Shown here: in pieces, positions 21,328 through 33,087 of the stretch
Layout of the letters: each line of letters begins with the position of its first letter
How positions within the stretch are numbered: the stretch's first letter is position 1
NCBI RefSeq assembly: GCF_900111375.1
Contig: NZ_FOHB01000006.1
Coordinates: 124,001 to 188,000 of the forward strand
Direction: 5' to 3'
DNA: 64,000 bases
DNA from: Pedococcus cremeus
GTDB lineage: Bacteria > Actinomycetota > Actinomycetes > Actinomycetales > Dermatophilaceae
Program-made: the position numbers and the translations under genes
Notes under the pieces: generated by a model
Databases searched by the model: none
The model's input: the letters and a program-made list of their open reading frames with translations, nothing else
Told to the model about the DNA's origin: nothing

Positions 21328-22036
21328 GGTTGACGACCTCTGCGTCAACTACGGACGCATCGAGGCCATCCGCAACGTCTCCTTCACCGTCGACGAGGGC
21401 GAGATCGTCACGCTCATCGGTGCCAACGGCGCCGGGAAGACGACGACCATGAAGACCGTCTCCGGGCTGCGCCCCGTGCGCCTGGGGTCGATCCGGTTCC
21501 AGGGCAAGGACATCACCAACATGCCCGCGCACGACCGGCCGGTCCTGGGGATCGCCCAGTCCCCCGAGGGCCGCGGCTGCTTCGTCGGCATGTCGGTGCT
21601 GGAGAACCTCGACATGGGCGCCTACGCGCGCAAGGACCGCAAGTCGCCCAAGGTCAAGGAGGACCTCGACCGCGTCTTCGGGCTGTTCCCCCGCCTGGCC
21701 GAGCGCAAGTCCCAGGTGGCGGGCACGATGTCCGGTGGCGAGCAGCAGATGTTGGCCATCGGCCGCGCCCTCATGGCAGACCCCAAACTGCTGCTGCTCG
21801 ACGAGCCGTCGATGGGTCTGGCGCCCAAGCTCATCCAGCAGATCTTCGACATCGTCACGGAGATCAACAAGCAGGGCACCACGGTGCTGCTGGTCGAGCA
21901 GAACGCCGCCCAGGCGCTCAAGCGGGCGCACCGTGCCTACATCCTCGAGACGGGTGAGATCGTCCGCGAGGGCACCGGCGCCGAGCTCGCCGCCGACCCG
22001 GCCGTGAAGGCGGCCTACCTCGGCGGCGACACCTGA
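21311..22036 (+). CDS. livF: branched-chain amino acid ABC transporter ATP-binding protein, LivF type
   Basis: 241 aa from ATG 21311; a TTG directly before it is also in frame. Motifs: Walker A GANGAGKTTT, signature MSGGEQQMLAIGRAL, Walker B LLLLDEPSMGLAP, and switch His replaced by Gln in LLVEQNA as is normal for LivF. It overlaps the livG end by 17 bases. It is the last gene of the transporter operon and converges on uvrA. Confidence 0.94.
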   Translation: MRVLLEVDDLCVNYGRIEAIRNVSFTVDEGEIVTLIGANGAGKTTTMKTVSGLRPVRLGSIRFQGKDITNMPAHDRPVLGIAQSPEGRGCFVGMSVLENLDMGAYARKDRKSPKVKEDLDRVFGLFPRLAERKSQVAGTMSGGEQQMLAIGRALMADPKLLLLDEPSMGLAPKLIQQIFDIVTEINKQGTTVLLVEQNAAQALKRAHRAYILETGEIVREGTGAELAADPAVKAAYLGGDT

Positions 22037-22051
22037 CCGGAACCGGTCCTC

Positions 22052-22073
22052 GTATGCCGCGTGCGCGGCATAC
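22052..22073. repeat. inverted pair of the CGGCATAC octamer
   Basis: GTATGCCGC-gtgc-GCGGCATAC, a 9-bp perfect inverted repeat made of two facing copies of the window-wide octamer, directly before the livF/uvrA terminator. Confidence 0.7.
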
Positions 22074-22075
22074 CC

Positions 22076-22112
22076 GCGAAGGCCCCCGAGGTGTCTCCTC
22101 GGGGGCCTTCGC
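22076..22112. terminator. bidirectional terminator between livF and uvrA
   Basis: GCGAAGGCCCCCGAG (22076-22090) pairs perfectly with CTCGGGGGCCTTCGC (22098-22112), loop GTGTCTC. It is a 15-bp stem between two convergent genes. The AAGG/CCTT flanks give short A and T runs on either strand. Confidence 0.8.
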
Positions 22113-22135
22113 GCTGGGTCGGCGGGAACGCCGGG

Positions 22136-25273
<3,138 letters not shown>

Positions 25274-25358
25274 GCTAAGTGTCACCACCGACAGCCGCCG
25301 CATCGCGGCAGCCGGCGCCCGCCCTGACAGCCGCCGCTCCACGGCATACGGTGACCCC

Positions 25359-27182
25359 ATGGTGACCCCCATCGAGGACTATGCCGTGCTCGGCGACACC
25401 GAGACGGTGGCCCTGGTGAGCCGGGAGGGCTCGATCGACTGGCTGTGCCTGCCGCGGTTCGACTCCCCCGCCTGCTTCGCGGCCCTGCTGGGTACGCCGG
25501 AGCACGGCCGCTGGCTCATCGGGCCCGCCGAGCCGGCCACCACGACGCGCCGCTACCTCGAGGAGACCTTCATCCTCGAGACCGTGCACGAGACCCCCTC
25601 CGGCCGGGTCAGGGTGACCGATCTCATGCCGGTGGGCGACGGGCGGTCCGACGTCATCCGCCGGGTCGAAGGGCTCGACGGCACCGTGCGCATGCGTCAC
25701 GAGTGGGTGGTCCGCTTCGGTTACGGCAAGGTCCGGCCGTGGGTGTCGCGCTCCCCGGTGCACCACCACGACGACGACGTCATCGCCGCGATCGCCGGGC
25801 CCGACATGCTCGTGCTGCGCGGCGACCGGCTCCCCCACGGCGAGGACGGCCACCACCGCGACGAGTTCGAGGTCTCGGCCGGCGAGACGGTCACCTTCAC
25901 GCTCACCTGGTTCGAGTCCTGGCGCGACATCCCCCCAGCGCTCGACGTGGACGAGCAGGTCGCCAGCACCCGGCGACGCACCGACGCGTGGGCCGACCGG
26001 TGCACCTACGAGGGGCCCTACCGCGACCAGGTCGTCCGCTCGCTGCTGACCCTGCGCCTGCTCACCGACACGCGCTTCGGCGGCATCGTGGCAGCCGCCA
26101 CGACGAGCCTGCCCGAGGACCCGGGCGGCCAGCGCAACTGGGACTACCGCTACTGCTGGCTCCGCGACGCGTCGCTGACCCTCGAGGCCTTCCTCGCCTG
26201 CGGCTACGTCGCCGAGGCCCGCGTCTGGCGCAACTGGCTGCTCCGGGCCGTGGCCGGGGACCCACAGGACCTGCAGATCATGTACCGGGTGGACGGGTCG
26301 CGCGAGCTCCCCGAGCGCGAGCTCGACCATCTGCCCGGGTATGCCGGCTCATCACCCGTGCGCGTCGGGAACGACGCCGTGTCGCAGCGCCAGATGGACG
26401 TCCTCGGCGAGGTCATGATCGCCCTGCACGAGGCCCGCGCCCGCGGGTTGGAGACCGACGGTGAGGCCTGGGCCATGCAGCTCGCCCTCGTCAACGAGCT
26501 GGCGGACCACTGGGACGAGCCGGACAACGGCCTCTGGGAGGTGCGCGGGCCGCAGCGGCACTTCACCCACTCGCGGGTCATGGTGTGGGCCGCCTTCGAC
26601 CGGGCGGTGCGTGCCGTCGAGGAGAACGACCTCGACGGACCCGTGGACCGCTGGCGCGACCTGCGCGACCGGGTCAAGGCCGAGGTGCTGGAGAAGGGGT
26701 TCGACGAGCAGCGCAACACCTTCACCCAGCACTACGACACCAGCGAGGTGGACGCGTCGCTCCTGCTCATCCCCATCGTGGGCTTCCTGCCGCCGGACGA
26801 CGAGCGCGTGCTCGGCACCATCGCCGCCGTCGAGCGCGACCTGCTCAGCGACGGCCTCGTCCTGCGCTACCGCACCCAGTCGGGCGTCGACGGCCTCCCC
26901 GGCGACGAGCACCCGTTCCTCGCCTGCTCGTGGTGGCTCGTCAGCGCCTACGCGATGGCAGGTATGCCGGACAAGGCCCAGGCGCTGATGGACCGGCTCG
27001 TCGGCCTGCTCAACGACGTGGGCCTGGTGTCCGAGGAGTACGACCCGCAGCACGAGAGGATGGTGGGCAACTTCCCGCAGGCGTTCTCGCACCTCACCCT
27101 GATCGGCGCCGCCCACGCGATGGCCCAGGCACAGCGGACCGGCGCCTCGAGCAGCGGCCAGCAGATACCGTCGGGCCCATGA
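25359..27182 (+). CDS. glycoside hydrolase family 15 protein (glucoamylase/trehalase type)
   Basis: 607 aa, ATG 25359. GH15 members hydrolyse alpha-glucosidic bonds; in mycobacteria the closest relatives act as trehalases. The N-terminal beta domain opens with [20 protein letters not shown] and [21 protein letters not shown], and the catalytic (alpha/alpha)6 barrel starts at the hallmark [16 protein letters not shown] (residues 260-275). [17 protein letters not shown] closes it. There is no signal peptide, so it is cytoplasmic. It is divergent from uvrA (85-base gap) and overlaps the next gene (ATGA). Trehalase versus glucoamylase cannot be settled here. Confidence 0.9.
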   Translation: MVTPIEDYAVLGDTETVALVSREGSIDWLCLPRFDSPACFAALLGTPEHGRWLIGPAEPATTTRRYLEETFILETVHETPSGRVRVTDLMPVGDGRSDVIRRVEGLDGTVRMRHEWVVRFGYGKVRPWVSRSPVHHHDDDVIAAIAGPDMLVLRGDRLPHGEDGHHRDEFEVSAGETVTFTLTWFESWRDIPPALDVDEQVASTRRRTDAWADRCTYEGPYRDQVVRSLLTLRLLTDTRFGGIVAAATTSLPEDPGGQRNWDYRYCWLRDASLTLEAFLACGYVAEARVWRNWLLRAVAGDPQDLQIMYRVDGSRELPERELDHLPGYAGSSPVRVGNDAVSQRQMDVLGEVMIALHEARARGLETDGEAWAMQLALVNELADHWDEPDNGLWEVRGPQRHFTHSRVMVWAAFDRAVRAVEENDLDGPVDRWRDLRDRVKAEVLEKGFDEQRNTFTQHYDTSEVDASLLLIPIVGFLPPDDERVLGTIAAVERDLLSDGLVLRYRTQSGVDGLPGDEHPFLACSWWLVSAYAMAGMPDKAQALMDRLVGLLNDVGLVSEEYDPQHERMVGNFPQAFSHLTLIGAAHAMAQAQRTGASSSGQQIPSGP

Positions 27183-27904
27183 CCTCCACCGCCCCGTCGA
27201 CCGGCCCCTCCATCGAGCAGGACCTCGGCCTGGTCGAGACGGCCACCACAGCCGTGCTCGCCACCGCCTCCCGGCTCACCGACGACGACGTCGCGGCGGC
27301 CTCGCTGTGCGAGGGCTGGACGCGCGGGCACGTGCTGACCCACATCGCGCGGAACGCGGAGGCCATGGTGCGCCTGACCCGCTGGGCGGTCACGGGCGAG
27401 CGCGAGGAGATGTACCCCGGCGGCACCGAGAAGCGCGACGCCGACATCGAGGCCGGGGCGGGCCGGGGGGCCGCCGAGCAGCTGGCCGACCTGCGTGGCA
27501 CCGCCTCCGCCCTGGCGGAGGACTTCCCCCGCCTGGGCGGCGACCTCGCCACGTCGGAGGTGGAGATGCGCGGCGGGTACGTCGTCCGCTCGGCCTCCCT
27601 GCCCTTCCTGCGGCTGCGCGAGCTGGTGCTGCACCACGTCGACCTCGACGCCGGCTACACCCTTGCCGACGTCGAGGGTCCGGTGCTCGTGCGCCTGCTC
27701 GACGACGCCGTGTCCCGGCTGCGCCTGTCGCACCGCGCCCCGTCCCTGACGCTGCGCACCGACGAGGGTGACACCTGGACCGTCGGCTCGGGTGACGCGG
27801 AGGTCACCGGTCCGCGCCACGGCATACTGCTCTGGCTCGCCCGGCGGATCCCCTCGGGCGTCTCCAGCGCGCACGAGCTCCCGCAGCTCCCACGAGGAGC
27901 CTGA
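27179..27904 (+). CDS. maleylpyruvate isomerase/MDMPI-family protein, mycothiol-dependent type
   Basis: 241 aa, ATG 27179 overlapping the GH15 stop by 4 bases. The N-terminal four-helix DinB/MDMPI domain is visible ([20 protein letters not shown], residues 41-60, with metal-ligand His candidates in HVLTHIARN and [12 protein letters not shown]), followed by a C-terminal domain. Family members are metal-dependent and often use mycothiol, fitting an actinobacterium. The substrate is unknown, and no ring-cleavage pathway genes are nearby, so the maleylpyruvate reaction is not implied. Confidence 0.8.
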   Translation: MTSTAPSTGPSIEQDLGLVETATTAVLATASRLTDDDVAAASLCEGWTRGHVLTHIARNAEAMVRLTRWAVTGEREEMYPGGTEKRDADIEAGAGRGAAEQLADLRGTASALAEDFPRLGGDLATSEVEMRGGYVVRSASLPFLRLRELVLHHVDLDAGYTLADVEGPVLVRLLDDAVSRLRLSHRAPSLTLRTDEGDTWTVGSGDAEVTGPRHGILLWLARRIPSGVSSAHELPQLPRGA

Positions 27905-27910
27905 CCGTCT

Positions 27911-27956
27911 GCAGGCGCGCATCGCGCCTGGCCGCGGGTCCCGCGGGCCCCGCGGC
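27911..27956. terminator. hairpins between convergent genes
   Basis: CAGGCGCG-cat-CGCGCCTG (27911-27929) followed by a GC-only stem around 27931-27956 (GCCGCGGG with CCCCGCGGC), between the MDMPI gene and the response regulator gene. Probable bidirectional terminator; no T-run. Confidence 0.5.
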
Positions 27957-27961
27957 TCTGT

Positions 27962-28657
27962 TCAGCCTGCGTTGGCCCGCTTGTGGACCGCCGAGGTCCC
28001 CTGGACACCGGCCCGGCGGGCGATGGCGACCGCGGCGAGCGCGGAGTGCACCTTGAGCTTGTGCAGGATGCTCTGCACGTGGGTGCGCACCGTGTTCGGT
28101 GAGACGTGCAGCAGCTCGCCGATCTCGTTGCGGGACATGCCCTCGACCAGGCAGCCGAGCACGTCGAGCTCACGCTGGGTGAGGCTGCGGATGCCCTCGG
28201 CCTCGGACACCGACGCCTGCGGCTGACCGGACAGCGACACCAGCACGTTGGTGAGCAGCGCAGCCGGGATGTGGGTCTCCCCCCGCGCCACGCCGCGCAG
28301 CGCCGCCGTGAGCGAGTCGATGTTGGCCGTCTTGCTGACCCAGCCTCGGATGCCGGACTGCACCGCCTCGAGCACCTGCTCGCCGCCCTCGACGCCGGTC
28401 ACCACGACGATGCCGGACTGCGGCCAGCGCCGCAGGATCTCCCGACCGAGGGCCAACCCGTCCTCGTCCCCGAGAATGAGGTCGAGCGTGACGACGTCGC
28501 ACGGCGCGGTGGAGAGCACGTCGAGCGCCTGCTCCGTGTTCGCCGCCTTGCCGACCACCACGAAGTCCGGCTCGTCCGCCAGCCTGACGGCAAGCGCGTC
28601 CACGAACACCTGGTGGTCGTCCACGATGACGACCCGGATGGGCTTCTCCATGTCCAT
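27962..28657 (-). CDS. response regulator, NarL/LuxR type
   Basis: 231 aa. The receiver domain (residues 7-125) has acidic pocket VDDH (12-15) and phosphoacceptor Asp 59 in VVTLDLILGDEDG; the C-terminal LuxR HTH is SLTQRELDVLGCLVEG with VSPNTVRTHVQSILHKLKVHS. It lies 133 bases downstream of a second regulator of the same family on the same strand, which itself follows a histidine kinase gene. It may therefore answer the same kinase or have its own transcript. Target genes unknown. ATG 28657 or 28651 could be the start. Confidence 0.92.
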   Translation of the reverse strand: MDMEKPIRVVIVDDHQVFVDALAVRLADEPDFVVVGKAANTEQALDVLSTAPCDVVTLDLILGDEDGLALGREILRRWPQSGIVVVTGVEGGEQVLEAVQSGIRGWVSKTANIDSLTAALRGVARGETHIPAALLTNVLVSLSGQPQASVSEAEGIRSLTQRELDVLGCLVEGMSRNEIGELLHVSPNTVRTHVQSILHKLKVHSALAAVAIARRAGVQGTSAVHKRANAG

Positions 28658-28790
28658 CAGACTGCCGCCTCACCGTCCGGGGGGGACCCCGCCTCGGTCT
28701 GATCTCGGTCTACGTCAGAAGGACGACCCCACCGTCACGGGCCTCGCCCGCGGTCCCGCGCACCCCGGCAAGGAGTGCGGTCGGCCGCCG

Positions 28791-29441
28791 TCAGCGCAGG
28801 TGTACCGGCCAGGTCTCTTCCGACGCGTGGGCCGCCATGAGGGCGGCCGCCTGTAGGCGTGAATGTACGCCGAGCTTGGTGAGAAGATTCTGAACGTGCG
28901 TCCGTGCGGTGCTGCGCTGCACGCCGAGGCTGTCGGCCATCTGCTCGGTGGTCTGCCCCTCCATGATGCAGCGCATGACCTCCCACTCCCGGTCGGTCAG
29001 GAACTGCAGCGCCCAGAGCGGGTCGTCGCTGGGCTTCTGCGGCCGGAGCGCCTGCTGCAGCAGCATGGGGTCCACGGCGACGTGTCCGTTGGCGGCCTGG
29101 GTCAGCATGTCGACGATCTCGGCGATCGGCTTCTCCTTGCCGACGTAGCCGGAGGCGCCCTCGGCGATGGCGCGCCCCACGACGGCGTGGTCGGACTCGG
29201 CCGAGAGCATGACGACCTTGGTCTCCGGGCTGGCGTCCCTGATCCGGCGGATGGCCATCAGGGAGGAGCCATCCGGGAAGTTCACGTCGAGCAGCACCAC
29301 GTCGGGCCGGTGCTCGGCCGCAGCGTCCACCGCGTCGTCGGGGCAGGAGACCAGCGCGACGACGTCGTGCCCCCGCTCACCCAGGGCCAGGCCGAGGGCT
29401 TCGAGAAGGAGTCGGTGGTCGTCGCAGACCACCAGCCTCAT
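28791..29441 (-). CDS. response regulator, NarL/LuxR type
   Basis: 216 aa from ATG 29441. Receiver domain with CDDH (residues 6-9) and phosphoacceptor Asp 52 in VVLLDVNFPDGSS; LuxR HTH near residues 150-205 (FLTDREWEVMRCIMEG, RSTARTHVQNLLTKLGVHS). The start overlaps the stop of the histidine kinase gene by 4 bases (ATGA), so the two are translationally coupled and form a two-component system. Confidence 0.93.
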   Translation of the reverse strand: MRLVVCDDHRLLLEALGLALGERGHDVVALVSCPDDAVDAAAEHRPDVVLLDVNFPDGSSLMAIRRIRDASPETKVVMLSAESDHAVVGRAIAEGASGYVGKEKPIAEIVDMLTQAANGHVAVDPMLLQQALRPQKPSDDPLWALQFLTDREWEVMRCIMEGQTTEQMADSLGVQRSTARTHVQNLLTKLGVHSRLQAAALMAAHASEETWPVHLR

Positions 29442-30094
29442 GACGCGACCGAGCCTGACCGAGTCGACAGGCTCGTCCGGCGGCTCACCGACTGGAGGCA
29501 GATCTCGGCCTCCGCACCGGCATCGGCACCGGACCGCAGGTCGAAGGTGCCGTCGCAGGCGGCCACCATCGCCCGGGTCGTGGTGAGCCCCAGCGACGTG
29601 CGCGAGGCGACCTTGCCGAGCCCTGGTCCGTCGTCGGCGATCGTCAGGTGCACGCACTCCGGTTCCTGCTCGACGGTCACCTGGACGTGCCCACCCGCGC
29701 CGGCGGCGCGGATCGCGTTGTCCAGGACGCACGCCACGGCCCGCCCGAGGGCGACCGGACGGGCCCACGCGTACGCGTGGCCCTCCGACCGGACCGTGAC
29801 CTCGCAGCCGGCGGTCGGTCGGGCGCGTTCGGCCGCCATCGCGGCCAGCTCGGCCACGTCGACGGCCTGGACGGCGTCGGTCGAGGCGTCGGTCAGCACC
29901 GTGTCGACGAGCTGGCTCAGCCAGCGGGCCTGGTCGGTGATGACCTCCATCTTCCGGCCTACGTCTCCGTCACCGGAGCCGGACAGCAGCAGGATGGCGG
30001 CCAGCGGCTGGCGCAGGTCGTGACATAGTGCGCGGATGGTGTCGATGTCCCGGGACGACGCGGCGCGAGACAGGTCTTCTACGAGAGCGGTCAT
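29438..30094 (-). CDS. small soluble histidine kinase without sensor domain
   Basis: 218 aa from ATG 30094, preceded by GAGGAA; GTG 30118 would add 8 residues. It contains only a dimerisation/phosphoacceptor segment (LCHDLRQPLAAILLL, His 25) and an ATPase domain (N-box LDNAIRAAG, G1 box DDGPGLG, SLGLTTTRAMV). There is no membrane segment, PAS or GAF domain, so the signal must come from a partner protein or the cytoplasm. It is about half the usual kinase length. It is coupled to the response regulator gene that follows. Confidence 0.88.
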   Translation of the reverse strand: MTALVEDLSRAASSRDIDTIRALCHDLRQPLAAILLLSGSGDGDVGRKMEVITDQARWLSQLVDTVLTDASTDAVQAVDVAELAAMAAERARPTAGCEVTVRSEGHAYAWARPVALGRAVACVLDNAIRAAGAGGHVQVTVEQEPECVHLTIADDGPGLGKVASRTSLGLTTTRAMVAACDGTFDLRSGADAGAEAEICLQSVSRRTSLSTRSGSVAS

Positions 30095-30168
30095 GTGCGG
30101 TTCCTCACCCAACTTCACGACCGGTGCACCGGCACCCCCTGCCGATACTCCCCTGTCGTGACCGCTCC

Positions 30169-30198
30169 AACGTAGGTCCGCCGAAAGACGGCCGACAA
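30169..30198 (-). promoter_or_regulatory. putative promoter of the two-component genes
   Basis: On the minus strand TTGTCG (30198-30193) and TACGTT (30174-30169) are separated by 18 bases, upstream of the kinase start at 30094. The stretch next to it (30191-30206, acaatagttatt) is unusually A/T-rich for this window. Confidence 0.5.
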
Positions 30199-30226
30199 TA
30201 GTTATTCGGGACTAGGAAGCGGGCCG

Positions 30227-30258
30227 TTGTCAGCCCTGGTCACTCCGTACATTGCAGG
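30227..30258 (+). promoter_or_regulatory. putative promoter giving a leaderless MBL transcript
   Basis: TACATT (30248-30253) ends 5 bases before ATG 30259, so a start point at the -10 box's usual distance would fall on the start codon. TTGTCA (30227-30232) could be the -35, but the spacer is only 15 bases. Confidence 0.4.
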
Positions 30259-30930
30259 ATGGGACCCATGACGTACACCGGAGACGTGCAGCCCGGCGGT
30301 GCCGCAGCCACCCGCGAGCTCGGCGACGCAACCCTACGCAAGCTGGCCGTCTCGGAGATGGCCAACAACGTCTACCTGCTCACGTGCCGGCGTACCGGTG
30401 CGCAGCTGATGGTCGACGCGGCCGCCGACCCGCAGGCATGCCTGGCCCTGGTCGCCGAGGGGGGCGGGCGGCTCGACCTCGTCGTGACCACCCACTCGCA
30501 CTGGGACCACCACCGGGCGCTCGCGGACGTCGTCGCCGCCACCGGCGCCTCCACGGCGGCCGGTGCCGCCGACGCGGACGGCCTGCCGGTGCGACCCGAC
30601 CGCCTGCTCCACCACGGCGACCGCATCGAGGTGGGCGACCTCGTGCTCGACGTGCTCCACCTGCGTGGCCACACGCCCGGGTCGGTCGCGCTGGCCTGGG
30701 CCGAGCCCGGCGGCCGGACGCACCTCTTCACCGGCGACTCGCTCTTCCCGGGCGGGGTCGGCAACACCAAGAACCCGGGCCAGAGCTTCGAGTCGCTCAT
30801 CGAGGACGTCACCACGCGGGTGTTCGACGTGTACCCCGACGACACGTGGGTCTACCCGGGGCACGGGGGCGACACCACGCTGGGGGCGGAGCGCCCGCAC
30901 CTGCAGGAGTGGCGCGACCGCGGCTGGTAG
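30259..30930 (+). CDS. MBL-fold metallo-hydrolase, glyoxalase II-like
   Basis: 223 aa. The metal-binding motif HSHWDHH (residues 79-85) has Trp where HxHxDH often has Ala or Tyr. Further ligands are in GHTPGSVAL (about residue 138), FTGDSLFPGG (near 157) and YPGHGGDTT (near 198). The fold suggests a cytoplasmic thioesterase or glyoxalase II-type hydrolase. There is no Shine-Dalgarno before ATG 30259; a second ATG at 30268 is possible. It is divergent from the histidine kinase gene. Confidence 0.87.
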   Translation: MGPMTYTGDVQPGGAAATRELGDATLRKLAVSEMANNVYLLTCRRTGAQLMVDAAADPQACLALVAEGGGRLDLVVTTHSHWDHHRALADVVAATGASTAAGAADADGLPVRPDRLLHHGDRIEVGDLVLDVLHLRGHTPGSVALAWAEPGGRTHLFTGDSLFPGGVGNTKNPGQSFESLIEDVTTRVFDVYPDDTWVYPGHGGDTTLGAERPHLQEWRDRGW

Positions 30931-30942
30931 CCCCTCAGTACG

Positions 30943-31860
30943 GTGGAGCCCGTGCCCCGAGCCTCCACCGCAGCCGCGACCAGGGCGTCGGCCGTCCCCG
31001 CTCCCCTCCTCGTGCTGGCGGCCGTGGTGTCCGTGCAGTTCGGCGGAGCCCTGGCAGCGACACTCGTACCCGAGATCGGCGCACCCGGCTCGGTGACCCT
31101 GCGGCTGCTCTTCGCGGCCCTCGTGCTCGGCGCCGTGGCCCGTCCCCGCCTGCGGGGCCACAGCCGCGGCGCCTGGCTGACGGTGGTGCTGTTCGGGCTC
31201 GCGCTGGGCCTGATGAACCTGTCCTTCTACGCCTCGCTGGCCCGGCTGCCCATCGGCGTGGCGGTCACCATCGAGTTCCTCGGACCCCTCACCCTCGCCA
31301 CCGTGCTGTCGCGACGCCTCGTCGATGTGCTGGCCGTCGTGGCGGCCGGGGCCGGGGTGACGCTGATCTCGCAGGCACTGACCGTGCCGCTGGCCGACCT
31401 CGACTGGGTCGGGCTGGGGCTGGCCGCCACGGCGGGCGCCTGCTGGGCGGCATACATCATCCTCAGCCGCCGCACCGGGGCCGCGTTCGCCAGCCTGGAC
31501 GGGCTCGCCCTCGCGATGGCCGTCGCCCTCCTCGCAGTCGCGCCGTTCGGGTTGGGGACCGTGCCGTCGTGGTCGGGCGAGGTCGTGGCCAAGGGCCTCG
31601 GCATCGCCCTGCTGTCGTCGGTGCTGCCCTACTCGCTCGAGCTGCTGGCGCTGCGCCGGCTCAGCCCCCGGGTGTTCGGCATCCTGCTCAGCCTCGAGCC
31701 GGCCGCCGCCGCGCTCGCCGGGTGGCTGGTGCTCGGCCAGTCGCTGACCGGGCACCAGCTCGCCGGCATGGCGCTGGTGGTCGCGGCCAGCGCCGTGGTC
31801 ATGGGCGCCGGCCGTCGCAGGCAACCCGCCGACCCCGCCGCCATCGCCCAGTCAGGCTGA
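30943..31860 (+). CDS. EamA/RhtA-type DMT family exporter
   Basis: 305 aa, GTG 30943. It has ten predicted membrane segments in two EamA repeats (first around residues 20-145, second 155-290). The motif ITVxFLGPL-like segment VAVTIEFLGPLTLATVL and SSVLPYSLELLALRRLSPRVFGIL resemble the RhtA threonine/homoserine exporter group. It lies 12 bases after the MBL gene and is likely cotranscribed. The substrate is unknown; an amino acid or small metabolite is probable. Confidence 0.85.
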   Translation: MEPVPRASTAAATRASAVPAPLLVLAAVVSVQFGGALAATLVPEIGAPGSVTLRLLFAALVLGAVARPRLRGHSRGAWLTVVLFGLALGLMNLSFYASLARLPIGVAVTIEFLGPLTLATVLSRRLVDVLAVVAAGAGVTLISQALTVPLADLDWVGLGLAATAGACWAAYIILSRRTGAAFASLDGLALAMAVALLAVAPFGLGTVPSWSGEVVAKGLGIALLSSVLPYSLELLALRRLSPRVFGILLSLEPAAAALAGWLVLGQSLTGHQLAGMALVVAASAVVMGAGRRRQPADPAAIAQSG

Positions 31861-31889
31861 GCCTGCTCGAGGCAACGGCGGACCGGTCG

Positions 31890-32873
31890 TCAGGCCGAGC
31901 GCAGGTTGTTGTCGCGGCGGGTCTTGAGAAGGCTCGCGACCGTGGTGACGCCGAGGATCACCACGATGGCACCCAGCGACACCGAGATCGGCACCTCCGG
32001 CACCGGCACGTGCTCGCCGCCGTTGATGAACGGCAGCTCGTTCTCGTGCAGCGCGTGCAGCACCAGCTTGACCCCGATGAACGCGAGCAGCACCGCCAGG
32101 CCGAGGCTGAGGTAGACCAGGCGCTTGAGCAGGCCGCCGATGAGGAAGTACAGCTGCCGCAGGCCCATCAGCGCGAAGAGGTTGGCCGTCAGCACGAGGT
32201 ACGGCTCCTTGGTGAGGCCGTAGATCGCGGGGATCGAGTCGAGCGCGAAGAGCAGGTCCGTCGTGCCGAGCGCCAGGATGACGAAGAACATGGGGGTGGC
32301 CAGCCGGCGGGCGTCGACCCGGGTGAAGAGCCGCGTGCCGTGCCAGTCCTGCGTGGCGGGGAACCGGCGCTCCATGTACTTCATGAAGCGGTTCTCCTCG
32401 TACTCGTCGTCGTCGCTCTCGCCCTCGCGGGAGAGCTTCACGGCGGTGTAGATGAGGAACGCGCCGAACAGGTAGAAGACCCACGAGAAGTTGTTGATCG
32501 CCGCCGCGCCGAGGGCGATGAAGATGCCGCGCAGGATGATGGCGATGACGATGCCGATCATCAGGGCCGACTGCTGGTACTTCTCCGGCACGGCGAACTT
32601 GGCCATGATCAGCAGGAAGATGAAGAGGTTGTCGACCGACAGCGAGTACTCGGTCAGCCATCCCGCGAAGTACTGCCCCGCGAAGGTCGACCCGGCGAAG
32701 TACCAGACCCCGAGCCCGAAGAGCACGGCGGCGCCGACGTAGACGCCGAGCGCCGTTCCGACCTCCTTGGTCGAGGGCACGTGCGGGCGTCGGGCGATGA
32801 CGAAGATGTCGATGGCGAAGACGAGGATGGCTGCGCCGATGGTGGCGAACCACACCCAGACAGGGATGTTCAC
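31890..32873 (-). CDS. TerC/Alx family integral membrane protein
   Basis: 327 aa, GTG 32873. It has about nine membrane segments with the family's acidic intramembrane motifs (SLSVDNLFIFLLIM near residue 78 and TTDLLFALDSIPAIYG near 205). TerC-family proteins are linked to manganese efflux and to metalating exported proteins; the name comes from tellurite resistance. The gene is preceded by what looks like a manganese-sensing yybP-ykoY riboswitch, which supports a role in Mn homeostasis. A charged cytoplasmic loop (REGESDDDEYEENRF) lies mid-protein. Confidence 0.93.
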   Translation of the reverse strand: MNIPVWVWFATIGAAILVFAIDIFVIARRPHVPSTKEVGTALGVYVGAAVLFGLGVWYFAGSTFAGQYFAGWLTEYSLSVDNLFIFLLIMAKFAVPEKYQQSALMIGIVIAIILRGIFIALGAAAINNFSWVFYLFGAFLIYTAVKLSREGESDDDEYEENRFMKYMERRFPATQDWHGTRLFTRVDARRLATPMFFVILALGTTDLLFALDSIPAIYGLTKEPYLVLTANLFALMGLRQLYFLIGGLLKRLVYLSLGLAVLLAFIGVKLVLHALHENELPFINGGEHVPVPEVPISVSLGAIVVILGVTTVASLLKTRRDNNLRSA

Positions 32874-32885
32874 TTAGGGTTCCTT

Positions 32886-32905
32886 CCGGTCACGTACGTG
32901 ACCGG
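32886..32905 (-). promoter_or_regulatory. 20-base palindrome between aptamer and ribosome binding site
   Basis: CCGGTCACGTACGTGACCGG is a perfect palindrome directly before the Shine-Dalgarno GGAAGGAA of the TerC gene, and it overlaps the 3' edge of the riboswitch. It probably belongs to the expression platform of the switch. Confidence 0.6.
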
Positions 32906-33030
32906 AGGTCTCTCCCGCCCTGGTGAAGGTGGCGGACCGGCTCCCCGGGCCCACCCCGGGCCACGACGGGTATGCCGTGTGCGCCGGTGGGCCGTGATGA
33001 CGAGGACACCGCGTGGGGATACTCCCCTCC
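32904..33030 (-). ncRNA. yybP-ykoY (manganese) riboswitch aptamer upstream of the TerC gene
   Basis: Read on the minus strand, the segment starts GGAGGGGAGTATCCCC (33030-33015) and ends GAGAGACCTCC (32914-32904). These match the two most conserved parts of yybP-ykoY RNAs (GGGGAGUA in loop 1 and the AGACC loop in the second leg). The closing helix pairs GGAGG with CCTCC. Internal CTCGTCA and CCGG elements also fit by eye. The variable middle is long and contains one GTATGCCG octamer (32970). yybP-ykoY RNAs bind Mn2+ and usually switch on TerC/Alx or Mn exporter genes. Confidence 0.8.
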
Positions 33031-33087
33031 GATCGGTCTCCACGAGTCTTCCAGACGGCCTCGGCCGCCTCAAACCCGGGTCAGCCG

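Noticed and set aside
30334-31824. 496-aa open frame opposite the MBL and DMT genes
   Set aside because: Composition is dominated by Gln, Arg, Gly and His as expected from antisense membrane-protein DNA; the plus-strand genes have clear motifs.
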